A stretch of DNA of 64,000 bases from positions 310,001-374,000 of the forward strand of contig NZ_CP009506.1 of assembly GCF_000970085.1 (NCBI RefSeq), in the 5' to 3' direction. A program made the position numbers and the translations under genes. This DNA is from Methanosarcina siciliae T4/M (GTDB lineage Archaea > Halobacteriota > Methanosarcinia > Methanosarcinales > Methanosarcinaceae). This document shows, one piece after another, positions 53,301-61,528 of this stretch. Each line of letters starts with the position of its first letter. Position 1 is the stretch's first letter. The notes under the pieces are model-generated. The model was not told where the DNA came from, ran no database searches, and was given only the letters and a program-made list of their open reading frames with translations.

Positions 53301-56142
53301 GGCGCTCCCTGAAGAGAGGCAGCAGGAAGTAATTGGCCAGTGGGGACCAGCACCCGGAGAAATAATGGTCTATGAAGATGATTCCGGGGACAAATTCCTG
53401 GTAATTCCGAAGGTTGAAGTCAGTGATAATGTAATCCTTGCCCCCCAGCCAACAAGAGGGTGGCTATCGGATAACGAACTTCTCTACCATGACGGGGACC
53501 TTCCTCCTCACCACCAGTACCTCGCATTCTACCTCTGGCTCCAGAATGAATACGGAGCCGATGCGATTGTGAATATGGGCCGCCACGGGACTGTGGAATG
53601 GCTTCCCGGAAAAGAATTTTGCCTCTTCAGTGATGAGTGGCCTGCAATTATTAGCGGGGACATCCCTGTAATCTATCCCTACATAATGGACGGGATGGGA
53701 GAAGGAATGCAGGCAAAGCGCAGGGGCAATGCGGTGATTATAGACCATCTGGTCCCTCCGGTTGTGCTTTCCGAAAGTTATGGGAATTACACCGAGTTGA
53801 GCAGCAAGATTTCCCAGTACCAGACCCTTCCCAGTGAGTCCGAATTGAAAGAACTTCGTATGCAGGAAATCGTTAACCTCACCCAGGAACTTAGCCTTGA
53901 CGAGTTTGTGAACGTAAGCCTGTCCGAGAGTGAGGATACGGAAGAAGAGTTCCTTGACGAGCTTGATGATATTCTGGAGGAACTTAAGACTACTTCCATG
54001 CCCTACGGGCTTCACATACTCGGGACCTCCCCTGAGGGAGAAAACCTTACACAGATGGTCTACTCGATGCTGGGAGATGATTTTTCCGAAGAGGTGGCCG
54101 AATACAACAGTTCTGAAAACGCTTCTCTTGACCTTCTGGACCTTGTCCTCCTGCAGAACGTGAGTATTGAAGACGCCCAGATACAGGTTCTCGGGAGCAG
54201 TTCCGAAGACGTGACCGGTTACCTGACCACGGCTCAGGAATACGCAGAAAAGCTCGGAGAAAGTAAAAATGAAATCCAGCAGATCCTTAAGGCTCTGGAC
54301 GGTGAATACATCGAACCGAATATTGGTGGAGACCCCATCCTCCGACCTGACGCGCTTCCCTCGGGGAGGAACTTCTACGCCTTTGACGAACAACTGTCCC
54401 CCACGAAGCAGGCCTGGGAACTTGGTAAGGAAATGGCTAACCAGACAATCGAAACCTACCAGGCTAATCACGAAGGGCAGTATCCGAAGAAAATAGGCCT
54501 GATCATCTGGGCCGGGGAATCTACCCGGAACGAGGGAGTAACCGAGGCTGAAATCTTCTATCTCCTGGGAGTAAAGCCGGTCTGGGACGATGACGGAGAT
54601 GAGGTCATAGATGTTGAACTCATTAATTCTTCGGAACTGGGCAGGCCGCGCATTGACGTGCTTGTACAGATTTCGGGGCTCTACAGGGACACCTTCCCCC
54701 ATAAGGTAGAGCTGATCGATAAAGCAGTCTACCTGGCTTACAACGACCCTGACAACCAGTACGGAAAAGATGAGGAAAGACCGACCCCGGAGTATATCTC
54801 CTATGACCCTGAAGATAATACGAATTATGTCCGGGAGAATACCAATGACCTTTTCCTTGTCCTTAACGAGTCTCTCCAAAACGAGACCGCTTCAATGACC
54901 GTGGCTCTTCTGAGGGTTTTCGGGCCTGAGGATGGCACTTACGGGACCGGATTGTCAAATGTTGTTTCTGCGAGCAATTCCAGCACCAGTGAAATTGCCG
55001 AACTTTACATAGACAGGATGAGCTATGTTTATGGAGAAAATGTATGGGGAGAGAGTATAGCCGATATTGTCTCGCAGTTCCGGGTAGACGGCAGTTCCCT
55101 TGAGAATACGGACATTTTTAAGGATAATCTTGGAGATGTCGAGGTTACGGTTTTCAGCCGCAGTTCAAATACCTACGGAATCCTGGATAATAGTGATGCC
55201 TTCGAGTATCTTGGCGGCCTTAACCTTGCAGTTTCCTCTGTTTCAGGCGAGTATCCCGATTCGTACATAATGAACCTGCAAAATTCGGGGGATGAAGAGA
55301 TAGAAACCCTGAGTGAGTATCTTACAAGGGAAATTATCACCCGTGTCCTGAACCCCAAATCCATTGAAGGAATGCTGGGGAGTGGTTTTGAAGGGGTGAG
55401 CCAGTTAGCGGACTATGTTGAAAACCTCTGGGGTTGGGAAAAGACAAACCCTGACCTGGTAAGTGACGATATCTGGAACAAGGTGTATGAAACCTATGTT
55501 GCCGATTCCGAACTGAATGCCGAGCTCAAAGCGACCAATGCCTATGCATACCAGTCCATCACGGCCAGGATGCTGGAAACTGCCCTGGAAGGCAACTGGG
55601 ACGCTTCGGATGAGGTCCTCAGGAACCTTGCTACGGAGTACGCAGAATCCGTTGTAGAAAACGGAGTTGCCTGCTGTCACCATACATGCGGAAACCCGAC
55701 CTTAAACAGCTATGTTGCAGGTCTGGTCTCAGTCCCCGGTTTCACCGAGGCTATTGAACAGGCAACATCAAGCGAGACTTCTCAGGAGCCAAGTGAAAGC
55801 AGCAGTAGCAGCAGTGGCGGTTCTGGTACAGGGGAAGCTACCGTAGTTTCAAAAGAAAGTATGTCCAGCAACCAGACCGAAACAAACTCCGGGGAATCGG
55901 CCAGCAACCAGACCTCACAGACTTCGGATGCAGGGTACGGTGTTGATTCTCCGGAGATCGCTCCGGATATCCGACAGGCCGCAGATTCAAATTACGTCGA
56001 GGGTTATGAGATGCAGAAAGAATCCGTAGAAAATGCGGAAAACGGAGATTTTTCTTTTTCAGGGGCCGATATTGTCGGAATTCTCTTTGTAGTAGTAGCA
56101 ATGGGTGGAATCTACCTGGGGATGCGGAAAAAGAAGATGTAA
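50392..56142 (+). CDS. Surface-anchored CobN/Mg-chelatase H-like protein 2 with N-terminal repeats
   Basis: 1,916 residues. Order: signal peptide (LVLLMLFLLVSTAQA); one diverged and three nearly identical repeats of a carboxypeptidase-regulatory or SdrD-B-like beta-sandwich (NTTSDENGEFLFSDIPDGDY...) covering about residues 40-510; the chelatase region to about 1,780 with MGRHGTVEWLPGKE near 1,063 and CHHTCGNPTL near 1,761; a Ser/Asn/Thr-rich linker with several N-glycosylation sites; and a transmembrane helix plus MRKKKM. The ATG follows GGAGAAAAGGTT. The added domains probably extend the chelatase away from the membrane or bind ligand. Own promoter and terminator. Confidence 0.85.
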   Translation: MIKYLKEGTTPLNKKIKIYGLVLLMLFLLVSTAQASESDGVQYELVANTICDENGYYVFNNIPDGNYTLVATNYSDDRNIWYTASLNITVQDTDLVDRNLRINSSNNIDPYWVQDLLNNSSATVDSVAGFSVSGISYVRSLDYPRMSTVILLKSTSDDGFVNLTYISDSSDSDSSDQNETESQDSEENQDSTSGSFFKFFGNTTSDENGEFLFSDIPDGDYRLSAVIYSSSMGGMWLTNESEFSIEDGQPVNLTFTMRSNESIDDEEILGYLDRTTISGLTLSKSGDIKAGTDLVLTTQDEEFVANTTSDANGEYLFSDVPNGDYRLSAVIYSSSMGGMWLTNESEFSIEDGQPVNLTFAMRSNESIDDEEILGYLDRTTISGLTLSKSGDIKAGTDLVLTTQDEEFVANTTSDDNGEYLFSDVPNGDYRLSAVIYSSSMGGMWLTNESEFSIEDGQPVNLTFAMRSNESIDHEEILGYLDRTTVSGLTLSKSGAIKAGTDLVLLKKTSGSSAQDSDSSNSGSTSHLNVAIITGYSNYDLKLNALAERINGNSSLNLSVSYYLPATSGGDVDLSDMDIIYINMFTDSASKLENTVNEAIANGAVVIGYNTYLPDNIDNSSLPSSFSDVGELKTYLQDYWVYGATNDANFDNLIFYLAQTFYGRDDLQVSAPEGAASSIYHPGMVNSSYFTANASEYFEWYGSRNESEHSFDKNAPTVGILFYLSYYPADMQPIDALIEEFESRGVNVIACYGSSKESVDKFLNHNSSTKADLIVSTTYRSQYFDIEALGVPVINCVLNGYMNLSEWQNVSDPLTNTYMIRLYRPETWGWIDPIMIASNELDNETNTEVYVPVEAQVEWLVDRAVAQTDLSGKGESEKKVAVLYYSHGCGNDSIGASYLEVIPSINNLLEGMADAGYDIDKESIPNESELTSLMLKQGTNIGTWAPGELERLVDSGEVGLIPESTYLEWFSALPEERQQEVIGQWGPAPGEIMVYEDDSGDKFLVIPKVEVSDNVILAPQPTRGWLSDNELLYHDGDLPPHHQYLAFYLWLQNEYGADAIVNMGRHGTVEWLPGKEFCLFSDEWPAIISGDIPVIYPYIMDGMGEGMQAKRRGNAVIIDHLVPPVVLSESYGNYTELSSKISQYQTLPSESELKELRMQEIVNLTQELSLDEFVNVSLSESEDTEEEFLDELDDILEELKTTSMPYGLHILGTSPEGENLTQMVYSMLGDDFSEEVAEYNSSENASLDLLDLVLLQNVSIEDAQIQVLGSSSEDVTGYLTTAQEYAEKLGESKNEIQQILKALDGEYIEPNIGGDPILRPDALPSGRNFYAFDEQLSPTKQAWELGKEMANQTIETYQANHEGQYPKKIGLIIWAGESTRNEGVTEAEIFYLLGVKPVWDDDGDEVIDVELINSSELGRPRIDVLVQISGLYRDTFPHKVELIDKAVYLAYNDPDNQYGKDEERPTPEYISYDPEDNTNYVRENTNDLFLVLNESLQNETASMTVALLRVFGPEDGTYGTGLSNVVSASNSSTSEIAELYIDRMSYVYGENVWGESIADIVSQFRVDGSSLENTDIFKDNLGDVEVTVFSRSSNTYGILDNSDAFEYLGGLNLAVSSVSGEYPDSYIMNLQNSGDEEIETLSEYLTREIITRVLNPKSIEGMLGSGFEGVSQLADYVENLWGWEKTNPDLVSDDIWNKVYETYVADSELNAELKATNAYAYQSITARMLETALEGNWDASDEVLRNLATEYAESVVENGVACCHHTCGNPTLNSYVAGLVSVPGFTEAIEQATSSETSQEPSESSSSSSGGSGTGEATVVSKESMSSNQTETNSGESASNQTSQTSDAGYGVDSPEIAPDIRQAADSNYVEGYEMQKESVENAENGDFSFSGADIVGILFVVVAMGGIYLGMRKKKM
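50995..51905. repeat. Three 312-bp coding repeats in cobN-like gene 2
   Basis: Units begin at 50995, 51307 and 51619 with an exact period of 312 bp (104 codons). Identity is very high in the middle of each unit (for example CTTTCTGCTGTAATCTACAG), implying recent or gene-converted duplication. Confidence 0.9.
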
Positions 56143-56169
56143 AAGAAAATGTAGAATTTGTATTGAAGG

Positions 56170-56193
56170 AGAGCACTTTTCATTCCGTGCTCT
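56170..56193 (+). terminator. Hairpin after cobN-like gene 2
   Basis: AGAGCAC (56170-56176) pairs with GTGCTCT (56187-56193); T-rich sequence follows to about 56210. The rest of 56194-56384 has no gene. Confidence 0.5.
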
Positions 56194-56384
56194 TCTAGTT
56201 TCCGTTTTTTTAGAAGAAAATTCGGACCCGGTGTGTCCCCCGGTCTGCTAATCCTGTTCCTGTTTGAATAAGTAGCATTTCCTGTTCTTTGCCTCCTTTC
56301 TGTACTTTTTTCTTTTGTCCTTTTTCCCTCTACTTTTTTGCCTTTTTTCCTTTTACTTATTTATATTTTTTTGTTATCTTCTCA

Positions 56385-56420
56385 GCTAATAACTATTACC
56401 TAAAATCTCAGTTTTTTATG
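56385..56420 (+). promoter_or_regulatory. Shared regulon element (copy 4) before cobN-like gene 3
   Basis: GCTAATAACTATTACC (56385-56400), a 12-nt spacer, then TTTTTATG (56413-56420). The layout repeats copy 3, including the preceding T-rich TTTTTTTGTTATCT, so the two upstream regions probably arose by duplication together with the genes. Confidence 0.6.
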
Positions 56421-56558
56421 TAAATAAAGTAAAATTGCGTTAAAATGTTCTGGCATTGTATGTTTTTTGAGGTAAACAGTCAATGGTTTATTGCGGCGAT
56501 GGGTAACCAAAACATTTACAAATTCTTCACATATGGATGATATTTATATTCTTTAATT

Positions 56559-56574
56559 AAGTAAAGTTTACTTT
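56559..56574 (+). promoter_or_regulatory. Palindrome AAGTAAA-G-TTTACTT before cobN-like gene 3
   Basis: Identical to the copy at 50199 and again exactly 174 nt after the start of the regulon element, 171 nt before the start codon. Confidence 0.5.
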
Positions 56575-56744
56575 AGTTATTAATTTACTATGTGCTTCGT
56601 TTTTTCTGTTAGTCTGATTTGCCATGTCTGCTAATAGGAATTTAAAGCTGAAAATAGGGTTTACTTCAAACGGCGAACAGAAGCAGGATTTCAGTACGAG
56701 GTTTTCATAGCTCTAAAATTAATTATCTTCTGGAGTTAGGGATC

Positions 56745-59700
56745 ATGAAAGAATGGGTAAATAACGAAATAGACCCTTTGAACAAAATAAAAGCTTTCGG
56801 ATTAGCAATTTTAATCCTTCTAATGCTGTTTTCTGCAACCCCTGCGGCTTGCAGTACGGACATTCAGTACGAACTTGTTGCCAACACTACCAGTGATGCT
56901 GAAGGCTATTACGTGTTTTCCGGGATTCCGGACGGAAACTATACGCTTGTTGCTCTCTACAATGAGGACAAATGGCGTCGTGCCGACGAGCAGGTCCGGG
57001 TCCTGGGGGCGGATCTTTCGGTGAACCTTGATACCTCAAGCATGGATATCGATGCGAACGGATCCCAGGCGCTTCTTGACCTTGAGGGCAGCGGGGGTGA
57101 CCTTACAGGCAGTGCTGTGATAAGCGGGCTCACCCGCCAGAAACAGATGAATGCCGACCCTGTGCCTCTGGGCTTTACAGACGTTCTTTTGTTGAGGGAA
57201 GTGGTAAAAGAAGCAAAAGACACTCTGGTTGCCTCCGGTTCCGGCCAGCACCTGGACATTGCCGTTGTTACCGGGTACCGAAGCCATGAACTTCCCCTCA
57301 AGAACCTTATGGAAGAGATCAACAATAACAGCAGCCTGAACCTCACTTTCAGTTATTTTATGGCGGATTATGTGACGGGAAATGACGTCGACCTGAGCGG
57401 GATGGATGTTATCTATATCAACATGTTAAGCGCCTCAACCGCCCTGAAGCTCACACCCATGGTGGACAGTGCTATTACTAACGGATGTGTGGTTATTGAT
57501 GACGACACCCTGTTAAACGAGAGTATTCCTCTTCCTGAAGACCAGATAGAAAGCTTCAGGGAAAAACTGAACAATTACTGGCTTAACGGGGCTTACGACC
57601 AGAGCAACCTGAAAAACCTTGTATTCTGCATCGCCAGCGACTGCTGCGGGAGGACCGACCTCCCTTATGAGGACCCGCACACGCTTCCCGAAAGGGCGAT
57701 CTATCATACGGACATGACAGGGTATTTCACCGATTCCCTGGATGACTATCTTGCCTGGTACTCAAACAGAAGTGACGGAGGGCATGTCTACGACCCGGCA
57801 AAGCCCACAGTTGCGATTACCATGTACCAGAGTTATTTCCCCTTCCAGATTGAGCCCATTGATGCCTTGATTTCGGAACTGGAAGCCAGGGACTATAATG
57901 TCATTGCCACTTACGGGGCGGATTCCCTTCCTTCCGGGGACTTTTTCAAGCAGGGGGACGAAGTCCTTGTAGACGCCATCATCTCGTTTACGTACTTTGG
58001 CAACAAGTTTGATGCCGAGGAACTTGATGTGCCCGTAATCAACGGCATCGTTAACAATTACATGAACAGGACCGAATACGAAGCCAGCAGTAGGCCGCTT
58101 CCTGCGGATAAGATGATGAAGATAGATTTGCAGGAACTTTGGGGAGCTATCGACCCGGTAATAATGGCTGCAACGGAAGTAGACCCTGAGACCGAGACTG
58201 AGATATCAGTTTCCATAGACTATCAGGTGGACTGGCTCATTGACCGCGTCGAAAGCTGGGTGGAGCTCGGGGAAATTCCCGAATCCGAAAAAAAAGTTGC
58301 TATCATTTATTATAACCATGGAGGGGGGAAGGACAACATAGGGGCTTCCTATCTTGATGTCGTCCCCAGTCTCTCCGGCCTGCTTGATGCTATGGCTTCC
58401 GAAGGATATGCCCTGAACGAAAGCCAGGCCCCGAACGAGACCGAACTCCTTAACCTGATGCTGACCCAGGGCATAAACATAGGGACCTGGGCTCCGGGAG
58501 AACTCGAGAAGATGGTTGATACGGGCAAAGTTGTTCTTCTCCCCGAAAGCACATATGAGGAATGGTTTTCGGAGCTTCCCGAAGAGAGGAAGCAGGAAGT
58601 CATTGACCAGTGGGGGCCGGCTCCGGGGGAGATCATGGTCTGGGAAAACGAGAGTGGAAAATACCTTGTAATCCCCAGAATCGAGGTTGGGGAAAACGTG
58701 CTTCTGGCTCCTCAGCCCTCAAGAGGCTGGCTTGATGACAACGAGGCCCTTTACCACGATTCGGAACTGCCTCCTCACCACCAGTACATTGCGTTCTACC
58801 TCTGGCTCCAGCATTCCGAAGAGGAAGGCGGGTTTGGCAGCGATGCCCTTGTGCATTTCGGCAGGCACGGGACCCAGGAATGGCTTCCCGGAAAAGAGTT
58901 CGGACTTACGCGCTACGACTGGCCTTCCCTGATGCTCGGGGACCTGCCTGTGATTTATCCTTATGTGATGGACGGGCTTGGAGAGGGCAATGAGGCAAAA
59001 CGTAGAGGTGGAGCGGTTATAGTCGACCACCTTGTCCCTCCGATTGTTTCTGCCGGAAGCTATGGGGACTATGCAAACCTGAGCGAAGCGATCCTTAACT
59101 ATGAACAGGCAGAAGCAGATGCCACCCTTAAAGCGGCTCACAGGTCTGAGGTCTTAAACCTGACCCTGTCCCTTTCCCTGGACGATGAGTTCAACATGAC
59201 CGAAGCGGAAAACAACGAGACTTACTTTGAGAACGTTTTCCTGGAAGGGCTTAAGGAACTGCTGGATGAGTACAAGAGCCAGTCAATGCCTTACGGGCTG
59301 CACATCCTGGGCACAAGCCCGAAAGGGGAACAGCTTACGGGTATGGTAAATTCGATGCTCGGAACTGACTTCGCCGATTCGGTAAATGAATTCAACGAGA
59401 CCGAAGGGGCCCAGCTCTATCTGCTGGACCTGGTCCTGAACCGGGGAGCCAATTCTTCCGAGGCGCAGATAGAGGTCCTCGGGACAGAGAATGAAACAGT
59501 TGGGACCTTCCTTTCCAGTGCGGAAGAATATGCTGCAAACCTGGCTCTCGGAGAAGAGGAAATTCAGCAGGTTTTATACGCACTGGATGGCAGGTTCATC
59601 CCCGGAAATCAGGGGGGTGACCCTGTCAGGAACCCGGAGGCTCTGCCTTCCGGAAGAAACTTCTATGCTTTTGACCAGCGGATAGTGCCAACAGCAGCTG

Positions 59701-61298
59701 CCTGGACGCTCGGGCAGGAGATGGCTGACCAGGTGCTTGAAGCCTATGTTGCCGAACACGGGACCTACCCGAAAAAGGTGGCTTACATTCTCTGGGCCGG
59801 GGAGACCACAAGGCATGAAGGGGTCATGGAGGCAGAGATCCTCTACCTGCTCGGGGTCAAACCTGTGTGGAAAAGCGGCAGGGTAGTTGATGTGGAAGAG
59901 ATTCCCATGGAGACCCTGGGCAGGCCCAGAATTGACGTCGTGATCCAGATATCGGGGCTTTACAGGGACATGTACCCTGGCAAGGTGCTCCTGCTGGACA
60001 AAGCCGTAAAACTGGCTTATGCCCAGGAGGACTCTCCCAACTATGTCCGGGAAAATGCCGAAGCTCTTAAAGCTTCGCTGATGAGTGAGGGTTCCCTTAA
60101 TGAAACTGAGGCTCTGGGCCTGGCCCTGCTAAGGATTTTCGGGGCTGCGGACGGGGACTACGGCACAGGGCTCCCCAATGCGATCGCTGCAAGTGATACC
60201 TGGGAGAGTAATGATGCGCTTGCAGAACTTTATCTCAGCAAGATGTGCAACGCCTACGGAGAAGACGTCTGGGGGGAAAACCTGAGGGAGCTTTTCGAAA
60301 ATAACCTTGAGGGCGTCGAAGCCACGGTGCACAGCCGGAGCACAAACCTTTACGGGACTCTGGACAATGACGATTTCTTCCAGTACCTGGGAGGACTGAA
60401 TCTCGCAATCAGCTCCGTTTCTGGAGGGAAGTACCCGGATTCCTTTATCACGAACATGCTTACCGGGGGGGACGAGAAGGTTGAAACTCTGGAAGAGTTC
60501 CTCACAAGGGAAACTTATTCCCGCTATTTCAACCCGAAATGGATCGAAGGCATGCAGAGGAACGGCTATGCAGGAGCCGGGGAAATGGCGGATTTCATTG
60601 AAAACCTCTGGGGTTGGGAAGCCACAAACCCTGACCTGATCAGTGATGATATGTGGAACCAGGTGTATCGGACTTACATGGCAGACCCGGAACTCAGCGA
60701 ATGGATCAAGCAGAACAACCCCTATGCTTATCAGTCCATGACTGCAAGGATGCTTGAGACGGCCCGTAAGGGCAACTGGGAGGCTTCGGACGAGGTCCTC
60801 GCAAGCCTGGCTGCGGATTACGCAGGGTCCGTTGTCGAAGACGGGGTCACCTGCTGCCATCACACCTGTGGGAACTCCCTCCTCAACAGATACGTGTCGG
60901 GTCTGGTCTCTGTTCCCGGTTTTACCGAAGCAATCGAAGAGGCTACGCAGGAATCCCTTGAGCAGGAAGAACCTGAAAAGCACAGCAGCAAAGGTCACCA
61001 GACGAGTGTTGCCGAAAAACTCAACCAGACTGCCAAGTCAAGCCCCGAGGAATCTGCCAGCAACCAGACTGTCCAGAATTCCGATTCCGGGTATGGCGTT
61101 GATTCTCCCGAGCCTGCTCCTGAGGTCCAAATGGCAGATAATCCCGATTATGTGGAGGGCTACGAGATGCAGAAAGAGGCTGTTGAAAATGAGGACGGGG
61201 GAGGGATGTCCTTCTCGGGTGCGGATATTTTCGGGACCCTTTTTGTGGTTGCAGCTGCCGGAGGTATTTACCTGGGCATGCGGAAGAAGAAAATGTAA
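56745..61298 (+). CDS. Surface-anchored CobN/Mg-chelatase H-like protein 3
   Basis: 1,517 residues. Signal peptide (LAILILLMLFSATPAA), one copy of the beta-sandwich repeat found in protein 2 (YELVANTTSDAEGYYVFSGI), then the chelatase region with HFGRHGTQEWLPGKE near residue 705 and CHHTCGNSLL near 1,370, a Ser/Glu linker, and the same C-terminal anchor (FSGADIFGTLFVV...MRKKKM). The intact His-Gly-Thr and Trp-Leu-Pro-Gly residues suggest an active metal site. It shares the DYVEGYEMQ block before the anchor with proteins 1 and 2. Confidence 0.85.
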   Translation: MKEWVNNEIDPLNKIKAFGLAILILLMLFSATPAACSTDIQYELVANTTSDAEGYYVFSGIPDGNYTLVALYNEDKWRRADEQVRVLGADLSVNLDTSSMDIDANGSQALLDLEGSGGDLTGSAVISGLTRQKQMNADPVPLGFTDVLLLREVVKEAKDTLVASGSGQHLDIAVVTGYRSHELPLKNLMEEINNNSSLNLTFSYFMADYVTGNDVDLSGMDVIYINMLSASTALKLTPMVDSAITNGCVVIDDDTLLNESIPLPEDQIESFREKLNNYWLNGAYDQSNLKNLVFCIASDCCGRTDLPYEDPHTLPERAIYHTDMTGYFTDSLDDYLAWYSNRSDGGHVYDPAKPTVAITMYQSYFPFQIEPIDALISELEARDYNVIATYGADSLPSGDFFKQGDEVLVDAIISFTYFGNKFDAEELDVPVINGIVNNYMNRTEYEASSRPLPADKMMKIDLQELWGAIDPVIMAATEVDPETETEISVSIDYQVDWLIDRVESWVELGEIPESEKKVAIIYYNHGGGKDNIGASYLDVVPSLSGLLDAMASEGYALNESQAPNETELLNLMLTQGINIGTWAPGELEKMVDTGKVVLLPESTYEEWFSELPEERKQEVIDQWGPAPGEIMVWENESGKYLVIPRIEVGENVLLAPQPSRGWLDDNEALYHDSELPPHHQYIAFYLWLQHSEEEGGFGSDALVHFGRHGTQEWLPGKEFGLTRYDWPSLMLGDLPVIYPYVMDGLGEGNEAKRRGGAVIVDHLVPPIVSAGSYGDYANLSEAILNYEQAEADATLKAAHRSEVLNLTLSLSLDDEFNMTEAENNETYFENVFLEGLKELLDEYKSQSMPYGLHILGTSPKGEQLTGMVNSMLGTDFADSVNEFNETEGAQLYLLDLVLNRGANSSEAQIEVLGTENETVGTFLSSAEEYAANLALGEEEIQQVLYALDGRFIPGNQGGDPVRNPEALPSGRNFYAFDQRIVPTAAAWTLGQEMADQVLEAYVAEHGTYPKKVAYILWAGETTRHEGVMEAEILYLLGVKPVWKSGRVVDVEEIPMETLGRPRIDVVIQISGLYRDMYPGKVLLLDKAVKLAYAQEDSPNYVRENAEALKASLMSEGSLNETEALGLALLRIFGAADGDYGTGLPNAIAASDTWESNDALAELYLSKMCNAYGEDVWGENLRELFENNLEGVEATVHSRSTNLYGTLDNDDFFQYLGGLNLAISSVSGGKYPDSFITNMLTGGDEKVETLEEFLTRETYSRYFNPKWIEGMQRNGYAGAGEMADFIENLWGWEATNPDLISDDMWNQVYRTYMADPELSEWIKQNNPYAYQSMTARMLETARKGNWEASDEVLASLAADYAGSVVEDGVTCCHHTCGNSLLNRYVSGLVSVPGFTEAIEEATQESLEQEEPEKHSSKGHQTSVAEKLNQTAKSSPEESASNQTVQNSDSGYGVDSPEPAPEVQMADNPDYVEGYEMQKEAVENEDGGGMSFSGADIFGTLFVVAAAGGIYLGMRKKKM

Positions 61299-61329
61299 AT
61301 TCCGGTATGTATGAGCCGGTGAATTTCAG

Positions 61330-61376
61330 GAAAGTGGGGTTTTAGCATGCCTTATTCTCCACTTTCTGTCCTTTTT
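61330..61376 (+). terminator. Terminator after cobN-like gene 3
   Basis: GAAAGTGG (61330-61337) pairs with CCACTTTC (61359-61366); TGTCCTTTTT follows. Confidence 0.5.
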
Positions 61377-61470
61377 AAAGGTCAGAGCGTAATACACTTT
61401 TAAAAATATATTACCCAATTTATGTTTTTTTCCTTAAAAAAATCCCAAATTTAGAAAATAATTGAAGATC

Positions 61471-61507
61471 AGTCCGTGCCTACGTTTTCCATAAACAGGC
61501 ACGGGCT
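61471..61507 (+). promoter_or_regulatory. Stable hairpin in the leader of cobN-like gene 4
   Basis: AGTCCGTGCCT (61471-61481) pairs with AGGCACGGGCT (61497-61507), 11 bp including one G-U pair, with a 15-nt loop. It ends 21 nt before the ATG and might affect translation, or it may be a terminator without a T-run. The 16-nt regulon element was not found in 61299-61470. Confidence 0.45.
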
Positions 61508-61528
61508 GTATACTACAGGTGTTTCGAT

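Noticed and set aside
61377..61440. ATATTACCCAATTTATG considered as a fifth copy of the regulon element
   Set aside because: Only the ATTACC half fits and the spacing to TTTATG is 4 nt instead of 10-12.
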